Assembly: GCA_037043015.1 (NCBI GenBank)
Contig: CM073330.1
Coordinates: forward strand, 397,263-461,262
Direction: 5' to 3'
Length of the DNA stretch: 64,000 bases
Source: Bryum argenteum
Lineage: Eukaryota > Streptophyta > Bryopsida > Bryales > Bryaceae
Positions 55,568-64,000 of the stretch are shown here, in pieces (within the stretch, counting starts at the first letter, position 1; every line of letters begins with the position of its first letter). The translations under genes and the position numbers were made by a program. The notes below the pieces were generated by a model. That model was given only the letters and a program-made list of their open reading frames with translations, was not told where the DNA came from and searched no databases.

Positions 55568-57929
55568 ATGTGTAAACCGGAGATTCGATGCAACTGGTCA
55601 CCATCAGACGCCAGCAAGGGCAAAGGCGCTCTTACGCTGGTCTCCAATTTTAAGGTCACGATGAAGGAGTATGTTGCATGGCACTTGCGGATCAGCAGTC
55701 TGATCTTCTTCTGCGTCCTTCTCGGCACGGGTGCTGTTTTCGCTGTGATTTCCACTGTGACTGCGGTAGGATATCACCAAACTCAGTTCCTCGCAACGGG
55801 GTTCACGACTCCCGTTCGTCGCTCTAACACCACCGAGGGATCTGTGGTGGAAGCGACGGTTGTAAAAAAAAATCCTGCGCTTAGCTTCCACAACAATTCA
55901 GTGCCCCTGGAGGATTCAAAGATTACAAAAAATGATCCGGTTGTTAGTTTCAACAGCACTAGTCGCCTGGAGGAAGAGAGCACTGACGATGAGGTCTTGA
56001 TCGCGGCGCGAGTGGAGGATTCGAAGGCTACAAGAAACGATCCTGTTAGTAGTTTTAACAGCACGGGGGAATCCAACCTCGACGATGAGGTCTCGATCGA
56101 GGCGCGCGTGAGGGATTCGAAGGTTATTCTTGGATTCAACACCACCTTGGAGGAACTGGACGTCGACGATGAGGTGGTGATCGAGGCGCGGCCGCCGGAA
56201 AGCAATGTGCTGATGCCGCATCCTGTGGACTTGAAGCCTCTGTCAGACGTGTACCACAAGATGAGTGATGCCGAGCTGCTGTGGCGTGCGTCGGTGCGGC
56301 GCCGTCGTCCCGACTCCGTCACTCCGAAGGTGGCCTTCATGTTTCTTTCCCGCGGCGCCTTGCCATTGCGGCCGTTGTGGGAGCGCTACTTCCATGGACA
56401 TGGCGATCTCTACAATATCTATGTCCACGCTCATCCAAATTACTTGCCTGACTTCCCCCCGGACTCTGTTTTCTTCCGGCGCAACATCCCTAGCAAGGTT
56501 CGTTTCTCAGCTGTGTTCTCTTGCATGCCATGCACGAAAAAGCTGCATCTGCACAATTTTCGCTCTTCAAGTTCATCACTTCCAAACTTAGAAAAAAATC
56601 ACTCTCCTCTATACTTCCATTACTTGCAACCCGATGGATCCTTCCTTCATTTCAAATCCTTAAGGTAGAAATTCTGGAATTCCTGTGCAAATAATAATCA
56701 TGCAACTCCAGACTTTCAACAGAAATCTCTAAGTTCATTGGTAAATATTCATATACTTTGTACTTCATTGGTAAATATTTACATTGGAGTATATTCAATC
56801 TGTTGTTTCGAGGCGAAGCTCTGTAGATCAACAGTAATAAAACATTAACTCGACGTGTTGCAGAACATTACGATTCTGTCACGTAGTCCGCTATGACCGC
56901 AGCATAAATTTCAACACTGATAAATAGTTACTAGTATGTGATTAATAGCTTTCACTCACACAAAGTGTGAACGACGGTGACGTATCGAAAGTGATAACAT
57001 TGACGACCTTCTTTAAGTTTCAATACTTTATTCTGATAGGTACTGATTGCTTTCCATGTCCGAAAGAATGTTGAATTTCAGTACTCTTTTCCGACACTCC
57101 AATCCAATGTGAAGTGGTATTCTTCCAAAGTCGTTAAATAAAGTAGAATTCAACGGCTTCATCACTTGGTTGAAATCCTCGACGCCACGCTTGACCTCTC
57201 TGCTTCGTGTTGACTACATTTTGCGTAGTAATTCTGAAGCTTTGTGTTCGAATTGTGATGCAGGAGGTGGTCTGGGGCAAGCTTTCAGTATTTGCAGCAG
57301 AACGGCGACTCCTGGCAAACGCACTACTGGATCCCGCGAACGAGCGCTTCGTGCTCCTCTCGGAGTCATGCATTCCAATAACGCCGCTCCCAGAAGCGTA
57401 CAACTACTTCATGGAGTCATCGCACAGCTTCGTGGAGGCCTACGTCAACCCGGGAAAAGGCGGGATGGGAAGGTACAATCGCATCAAGAGCAAGAGGAAG
57501 CTGAACCCGGAGGTGACTCCCGCGCAATGGCGCAAGGGCAGCCAATGGTTTGAAATGTCCCGGGAACTGGCGCTCATAGTCGTTTCCGACAGGAAATACT
57601 ACTCCAAGCTCGCAGGATTGTTGTGTATGAACGACTGCATCTGTTATATGGATGAGCATTACCTACCGACGGTGCTGACGATCCTTGCGCCCTCGAAGCT
57701 TGGCAACCGAACCTCTCATTACATTGATTTCTCCCGAAGCACCGCGCATCCTCGGCACTGGGATCGGGATGCTATCACTCCGGCGACATTAAAGGCTTTG
57801 ACCACCGGGCATAATTGTACGTATAACGGAGAGTTCACGGAGAGGTGCCATATGTTCGCGAGGAAGTTCAGTCCAGGGACGATCGAGCCTTTGTTGAAGC
57901 TTGCTACTACAAGCTTCGGCATCCCGTAA
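55568..57929 (+). CDS. GT14 (DUF266/core-2-like) glycosyltransferase, two exons
   Basis: Predicted 531-residue type II Golgi membrane protein of the plant branch of CAZy GT14, related to core-2/I-branching beta-1,6-N-acetylglucosaminyltransferases; plant members are linked to arabinogalactan and wall assembly, with the substrate usually unknown. Exons 55568-56497 and 57264-57929 join in phase 0 across a 766-bp intron. A 43-residue cytosolic tail precedes the anchor (about 44-68, SSLIFFCVLLGTGAVFAVIS). A long acidic stem (about 80-215) holds three imperfect repeats and several N-glycosylation sequons. The catalytic domain starts at VTPKVAFMFLSRG (251-263) and includes YNIYVHAHP, ERRLLANALLD, NERFVLLSESCIP, WRKGSQWFE, CYMDEHYLPT and FARKFSPGTIEPLL. 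MKEYVAW at 55661 is an alternative start. Confidence 0.93.
55908..56191 (+). repeat. Threefold repeat in the GT14 stem
   Basis: Residues about 115-148, 150-180 and 182-208 share the pattern (E/R)DSK...NDPV.SFNST...DDEV.I.AR. The first two keep NDPV and FNST sequons; the third is shortened. The DNA repeats too (GAGGATTCAAAG / GAGGATTCGAAG / AGGGATTCGAAG). Confidence 0.8.
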
Positions 57930-58482
57930 ACTTTCCTTGCAACAACCCTGTGTATACTATGTTGTTTTCTCAAATCTTTTCCCAATGACATAACCAGTGT
58001 AGGGATTCATTGTAGAAATTGCGCTATAAGTGGCCAGATTTTACCATTTTCATGTGAATCGTTCATGCTGCAGATGATAGATACGATATACGGAGCAACC
58101 GAATGTATGCAATTACAATTCAGAAGCTATCAAAGCTCACTTGCAATAAAAGGTACACGATGATCTGAAGATTTGATCTGAAGACTATGCCTGGTAATTG
58201 TAAAGCCTTTCTTTCAACGCTTCGTACTCAATAGTTGGTTGTTTCTAAAGAGTGGTAAGTGTGTAAATGGCACTCGGACTGCCATCTCTTCGAAGAAAAA
58301 TAACTTAATGTAAGCTTGGAATGGGTTGATAGGAACAAAAGCAATCTTGAGTAGAGTCAACTTTCGAATTTTGACACTATACATGTGGAGCTCTTTTAGA
58401 CAGTCTGAGTAAAAACATTAACATGTGTTGGATACTTCGAAGGAGCAACCAATTCAGAAGCTATCAAGTTGTTACAAAAACA

Positions 58483-58715
58483 TTAACCCCTAAAGGTCTG
58501 AGCGTGCCGTGGCGACCAGTAGAATACTGTGTATTTTGGTTGTATTTGGAGTGAATGCACACCTTTAATGGGTTTGAGTTCAAAGAAGAAGTTGACATTT
58601 GAATTAATGCGGTTCTAGTGAGCTATTGCAATTCCAGTTCAGAGTTTCTTGTTGGAAGCAAATCCTAATTATACGACAACGTACATACTATCCCCAAGGG
58701 ACTTTTAAGGGTTAA
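58483..58715. mobile_element. TTAA-type MITE, third subfamily (233 bp)
   Basis: Starts TTAACCCCTAAAGGTCT, ends GGGACTTTTAAGGGTTAA. The words ACATGTGTTGGATACTTCGAA occur on both sides (about 58421 and 58716), so a local duplication of flanking DNA accompanies the insertion. Confidence 0.65.
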
Positions 58716-59517
58716 CATGTGTTGGATACTTCGAAAGACCAACTTGTAAATACACATCAAAGTCAAAGTTCATCCTCATACAAAATTTGCATTTCACGAA
58801 GTTGTTGAAACCAACTCAGGTTTTTTGAATTTCCTTCATGGGGATTGTTGCCCTTGCATAGGGCTACAGGAAAATAGGATATTATATCAGATGTTTTATT
58901 ATCATCAAAGAAAATTGCTAAAGTAGTTGCGATCATTTCTAAAAACAAGGTAAACATGAAATTATCCATGCCGTGATGGACCTAGTGTTGTCTTATTAGT
59001 CAAAATTCCTATTCATTTGTAAGACACAATTTAGATGGGACACAATTTAGATGAGATGTACATTTGATACATTGATGACGTCTCAGACATACATCTCATC
59101 TCAATTGTGTCTGACTAAGAAAGAGGAATTTTGTCCGATAAGACAACCTTGCCCGGACCTTGAGATTTGATATTAATCGATGTCCCTTCATGAGAGTTTT
59201 TATTACAATTGGTGAATATTGATAATCAAATTCAAGAATACTTGAATTATGTGTGAATTAAATTACTTCCGAGTGCAAAAAAGTACTTGCAACCTCAATA
59301 GGCCAAATTGGGGATTGTATTAACCTCTAAAAGACCAACACTTCTCATAGAGCCTTCAGTATAGAGTTTGGGCACAAAAATGCAAAGCACATTTTTGGAA
59401 AGTTTTGAATGTGATTTTTGGCAAGATTTGGGACAATGAGGGGAAAAAAATGAAAAAAAATGAAAAGTTTCCATGATGATGAAAAAAAAATAAAAAAAAA
59501 TAAAAAAAATTATTGAT

Positions 59518-59690
59518 GCCCAAACTTATGCACGTAGGCTAAAAAGAGCCCAAACTTATGCACGTAAACTAAAAACTGCCCAAACATATGCACGTAAACT
59601 AAAACCTGCCCAAACTTATGCACGTAAACTAAGAACTGCCCAAACTTATGCACGTATTAAACTAAAAACTGCCCAAACTTGTGGTAGGTT
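59518..59690. repeat. 30-bp tandem repeat, about 5.6 copies
   Basis: Unit GCCCAAACTTATGCACGTAA followed by ACTAAAAACT; the fifth copy has a 4-bp insertion. Confidence 0.92.
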
Positions 59691-60229
59691 CTCATTTTTC
59701 TCAAAATTTGCTCAAAAACAATTAACTTGTAATACTTCAAAATTTAACAAAGATGAGAATTTCACTTCTTTCCAAACTTTGTTTTCTATACACTTAATTA
59801 AATACTCAGACATCTTTTAGATACTTGTTACAACAATTTTTCATCTGTTTTTTATTATCAAAAATCAACCTTTGTATTTGAGTAATAACCTTTGTATTTG
59901 ATAATAAAAAACAGGTTGAATGTAGTAGCATACCCCCAACAACCCCATGTAAGAAACAAGCGTTTATCTAGGTTTCACAGGCCCTATGTGAATAAAAATT
60001 GAGGTAAGCATATTTCTAAGCTACATCTTCTATCAAAAGGGGTTTATTTGTGCCCCAAAAGTGTACTTTCCTAATTTTCAACAAGGCAAAAAAAAAAAAA
60101 AAAATCTTTCAACTTTGAACGTCATGGTCTTAGTGACGAGGAATCTAGATTTAAGATATAATGTACATATACATGTCCCAAGTTAGACACTAGATCCTAC
60201 GAGTATATGCTTCCAAACACATCAAAACA

Positions 60230-60478
60230 TTAACCCCTAAAGGTTGTTGATGCAAAATTGTAAAAATGGACATTCCCTTACTTCAAGCCTAAAAAATCTC
60301 AATCTAAGAATTATTTGGAAGATCCAACCGTAGGATCTTGAAGTTAACTTAACCTTCCACTCTCTTGCCAAAATTGAACCGTTGATTCTACTTCATTTGT
60401 GAGATTATAATGGTCAAATTTGGCTGAATTTTGGACTCCAAAAAGCAGTTTTCGCTTTCCTGGACATTTAGGGGTTAA
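60230..60478 (+). mobile_element. TTAA-type MITE, copy 2 (249 bp)
   Basis: TTAACCCCTAAAGGTTG start and GGACATTTAGGGGTTAA end; interior nearly identical to 4844-5091 in the same orientation. Confidence 0.82.
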
Positions 60479-61753
60479 AATCCTCACATTGCACTAATTT
60501 ATTTATTTTTTTAAATAAAAATTCACTTTGTATGTAAAGCTCCCCCTTCCTCAAAATGTTTATTCACCCACACTAATACTAATTAGAATAGGTGCTTAAG
60601 TTACCAGTTTTGGGTTGCTGTACCTTATATGTGCATGATCATTCTTGTATAATGATTGACCTACCAAGGCATATAGAGATGGACAATGACACCATTGGCC
60701 CAGAAGCCCCTCACCATTGCCCCTGCTTATATCATCATTGGGGGTTCAAATGGCAATCACTAGTTTTTAATTAATCCTCATGGGGGGTTACCACCAACAT
60801 AATGGGTACCATCAAGCAGCCCTTTGATACTCTAACCAAGAATTTTAAGTCTTTTGGGTTTATTTTTCTAAACAATGCACAAGCTTATTCATTCCAAATT
60901 AATCGGTGCAAGTGTTTTTGGATCTCCGAACTCAAAAATTGCAATTTTTGACCACCTTGTACAAGTTGAGGTAAGGCTGAAATTTTTAACATTCTGAAGG
61001 AGTTTTAACTATAAGATCTCAAAGGAGACTAGTATTAAAAGTACTATGTTAAATATTAAGTGTTGAATGTGCACCAGTTGTGAGATCGTAGCATTCGAAA
61101 TTGATGCAAAACTTTTTTCAGGTATTGTATGGAAGATGTAGTCTATTTTGAGCAAAGGGGGACTTGATGATTTTTGCCCCAAACATTTTGCTCATACTTT
61201 TTTCCGTGTCGATGACTAAGTTGAGGATGCACATGCAAAAGTTTAGAGACTCATTCCGCTTTTTAAACCTTCATGCAATTTTTTTTCTAGAAGAAGGTAT
61301 GAAAACGGCAATTGGGGAAAACAAGCAACACATTTATTGTATTTTATTTATAGAAATAGTGAACTATAAGTAGGTTTCTTTATGGGTTTTGTTTTACTTT
61401 TAAGAGAAATGTTTTTCAGAAAATTCCAAAATCTCGGATTTTGGCAAATTTTGAAAGAAATATTAGGGAAATTACCAAAAAACTTGAAGATTGTTTTTGT
61501 ACTTTTTGGAGGTTGTCCTTGTAAGATTGGTAAGCTTTTGGGTTACTTTGGAATGTGAGTAGTGATTGGGTAATGAAAATAATTCTTTTAAAATAAAATA
61601 AAATAAGACTAATGTTAAATTGCCCTTTTTGGACTTGAAACCTAAAATTTCTAAATGAGGTTCTAAAATTGGAATATGACTTTGCAAAATTTACCACATA
61701 TACTTTGCAGTACAAGAAGCACTTACTAAAAATCTTTGGCAAAAATATTACTT
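60479..61753. other. AT-rich intergenic sequence
   Basis: No gene or structured repeat recognised. Confidence 0.4.
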
Positions 61754-62002
61754 CTAACCCCTAAAGGTCCAAGAAAGCGAAAACTACTTTTTGGAGTCCA
61801 AAATTCAGCCAACTTTGACCATTATAATCTCACAAATGAAGAAGAATCAATGGTTCAATTTTGGCAAGTGAGTGGAAGGTTAAGTTGACTTTAAGATCCT
61901 ACGGTTGGATCTTCCAAATAATTCTTAGATTGAGAGTTTTTAGGCCTGAAGTAAGGGAATGTCCATTTTTACAATTTTGCATCAAGAACCTTTAGGGGTT
62001 AA
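61754..62002 (-). mobile_element. TTAA-type MITE, copy 3 (249 bp, inverted)
   Basis: Same element as copies 1 and 2 in reverse orientation. The left duplication reads CTAA, a point change from TTAA; the right is TTAA. A further remnant of the end, AACCTTTAGGGATTAA, follows at about 62050-62067. Confidence 0.8.
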
Positions 62003-62124
62003 TCCCTTCATCTAGGCTGCCCATGATCGCAAAAAACCCTAGGTTCTATGAACCTTTAGGGATTAATCGACATTTAATTTCAACATTTACGGCTGTATCT
62101 TGGTGAGGATGTGTGAAAATTTCA

Positions 62125-62486
62125 GGCACCACAAGCATTGGCTTGATGGTTAGGGCTTAGGCCCCCAATGAGGAGGTCGTGGGTTCTATTCCCCATGCTG
62201 GCGTGGTGCTCACCACTATAGTCCACCCAACTATTGTAGGGGGTCTTTGGACCTTGTTGTATGGGTACCTCAAAGCCCTTTGGGGGGATACTATGTCAAG
62301 TATCTTCAAGGCACTAGTAACTAGGCTAGAAACTAGCGTAGTTATAGTGTCCACCCTCGAGAGGGGGAAGTAGTATTGTTCCAATTTCCCCTTGTCCGGT
62401 GGCCATCGGGATATTAGCATTACGAACGGACAATTCATTCATGCCGGCCCCTTAGAAAGGGACGGGAGTTTCTATCTATCTATCTG
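62125..62486 (+). mobile_element. Full-length tRNA-derived SINE, 362 bp
   Basis: The head has an A-box-like GGCTTGATGGTTAGGGC (about 62139-62156) and a B-box-like GGGTTCTATTCCC (about 62181-62193) at tRNA spacing. A unique body with GTCCACCCAACTAT and TACCTCAAAGCCCTTTGGGG follows. The end is a (TCTA)n tail. Pol III promoter plus simple-repeat tail define a SINE. Four other copies in the window match parts of it. Confidence 0.8.
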
Positions 62487-64000
62487 TAAAAATTTCAAAG
62501 TGAGATTCAAAATTTAGCTTGTACGTTTCACAACAAATTTTGTTTTGAGGTCCTAAAGGGCAGCAGGGGCTGCTTTGCCTAGCCAGTAAGAATCCCTTTC
62601 CTGGCGGTTAAGAAGATGAATTATATTGAGTGTGCCTCTACTAGTGGAATCAGAATACCAAACGAGGCTCAGTTCGAGGGCGGAAACGAGTGCTCACCCG
62701 TCGTTCGAGGCGCGTCGTCTTGGAGTCGGGGTCGCATCGTTTTAGCCTCATGTCATAGTGCTTCCGCAAAGGCAGGTTGCCCACTGAGTCTGGTGGGTCC
62801 GTGGTTGTGCGAGGGCGGGCACTGCTTGGGAAAAAATGTCCTACCTATACTTTTGAACCAATCCACATGGATGGATATTGAACGCGGATGCATCATCGGG
62901 TCTCCTGCGTGTAGGTGACACAGTCGGCATCGGGGATGGAAGAAGCGGCAAGTGATCATCGAAAGGAAACACCGTCATGTTGTCGCTAGGCTTATCATTC
63001 CTAGTACCATGGAGCCACTTCACCATCCGGTCTGGCAGGAATTGAAGGTGCAAGCATTGCATGAAAGTCGACATGAGCGACAACAAGCGCATCCGGATCC
63101 TCGTGGTCCGACTGAAGACGGCGATCTTCAACCTCGTTTTGGGTCGTTGTCGTCGTCGATTTGCATGCGCCAGCGTCTTGGCTATCAACTTCTGGGCCAA
63201 CGCATGACGTCTCTTCCTCCTTCGAACATGGAACCCGAACAACCTTTGGATCTAGAGCTGCTCTCAACATCAAGTAGGCCGCCAGGGATCGATTCCTGTT
63301 CGTACTACTAATGCATCCTAACTGACCCCTTGATGAATCGAGCAACTCATTGTTCCACTTTCAATGTTTGTCAGTTGCGTCTTTTGCTACAGATGTTGAT
63401 CTAATATGCAATGTATGTAACGTGAACCGGCAATAACACGATGAACTCTATCATGGGGCGTCGGAGAGATGATAGAACTATTTCATTTTCTGTGGCCCGG
63501 GCAGCAATTTACACTACCGGGGAAGCTTCATCGCCAAGACTACGTCAGGACGGGGTCTAGTACGCAGCATGGGTATGGCGCGCCGAGTCGCGCTTGCGTT
63601 TTTCAGTGTCCTCATTGGCCGGCCCATCTCATTGGTCGAAGGTTCTCGCCCCAACGACTCAGGCCACCCCTCCCGTCGTTCCCCCCCAATCGCCCATGAC
63701 AGCATTCTACTAGCGCTCTCCCACCCTTAGATGCTAATTAAATAACCTAGGTCCTCTCATGCCACATGGACCCCATGAGTACACTTTATTTCATAAAATT
63801 TTATTCTTTCAGGCTAGCCCCAACCCTCTTGTACTTGCTCAGGGGAGGAAGGAGCTACAAATGATATGGGATTAATTTGCTAACCCAAGACCACCCACCC
63901 CCAAGGCCCCCCAGCTAGACCTTCCCATACCCCTCTTCTCCGGTTTTCAAGCCACGATTTGCGGGCCACATTCTAAGGGCTGTTTTGAGATTTTGGGACA
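62487..64000. other. Intergenic, GC-richer towards the right edge
   Basis: Open frames of 60-130 codons occur on both strands at 62620-63345 but show no recognised motif, and they overlap each other. The rise in GC and unmethylated-looking CG density at 63470-63720 could be the upstream region of a gene beyond the window. Confidence 0.3.

Larger units (their letters stand above)
57930..60229. other. 3' flank of the GT14 gene and repeat-bearing intergenic DNA
   Basis: Probable 3' UTR, then AT-rich sequence with a TTAA MITE and a 30-bp tandem array listed separately. Poly-A-rich tract at 59430-59510. No gene recognised. Confidence 0.4.

Noticed and set aside
55783..56340. 185-codon minus-strand ORF opposite the GT14 first exon
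   Set aside because: Serine/threonine-rich mirror of the acidic stem repeats; no motif, and the plus strand is clearly the coding strand.
62841..63345. Candidate coding ORFs on both strands
   Set aside because: The frames overlap with no splice or start context and no motif; they could be promoter-proximal GC-rich DNA.

Overview
The window looks like nuclear DNA of a land plant. The genes have GT-AG introns of about 70-1000 bp, plant-specific gene families (GT37 fucosyltransferase, plant GT14/DUF266 transferase, a plastid-type FAD dehydrogenase) and short TTTAGGG-type telomere repeats. Long AT-rich intergenic stretches carry many small DNA transposons, and there is no obvious LTR retrotransposon. 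A bryophyte, perhaps a moss, is my best guess; the sequence alone does not prove it.

Layout. 1-6000: repeat-rich, with a Stowaway-like MITE and a candidate 5.1-kb TTAA-bounded element that carries a frameshifted two-exon fragment of a Lon protease gene. 6577-13865: a head-to-head pair, a 14-exon FAD dehydrogenase (minus, PDE327-like) and an 11-exon cytosolic-type aspartyl-tRNA synthetase (plus), with 275 bp between start codons. 17915-19394: a two-exon GT37 fucosyltransferase. 24279-26808: a GID8-type LisH/CTLH protein, a subunit of the CTLH E3 ubiquitin ligase. 29400-32340: an apparently intact Tc1 (DD34E) transposon joined at a shared TA to a fold-back element with 306-bp arms. 33837-34904: a secreted LEA-like protein with four tandem 11-residue repeats and a palindromic Stowaway MITE 400 bp upstream. 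35-49 kb: no recognised gene, but SINE fragments, TTAA MITEs, degenerate tandem arrays, a long microsatellite and a hAT MITE nested in an inverted-repeat element. 49272-53949: a complete but decayed hAT element, bounded by 10-bp terminal repeats and an exact 8-bp target duplication. 55568-57929: a two-exon GT14 glycosyltransferase with a repeat-built stem. 58-64 kb: more TTAA MITEs and a full-length tRNA-derived SINE.

The host genes are unrelated housekeeping, cell-wall/Golgi and stress functions and do not form a pathway. The most interesting content is the mobile-element community: an intact DD34E Tc1 element, the precise Tc1/fold-back junctions, a TTAA-flanked MITE family, a SINE family with five copies, and a possible gene-capturing TTAA element. 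I delimited exons by eye from splice consensus, reading frame and family conservation. All phases close without frame errors in the six genes called intact.
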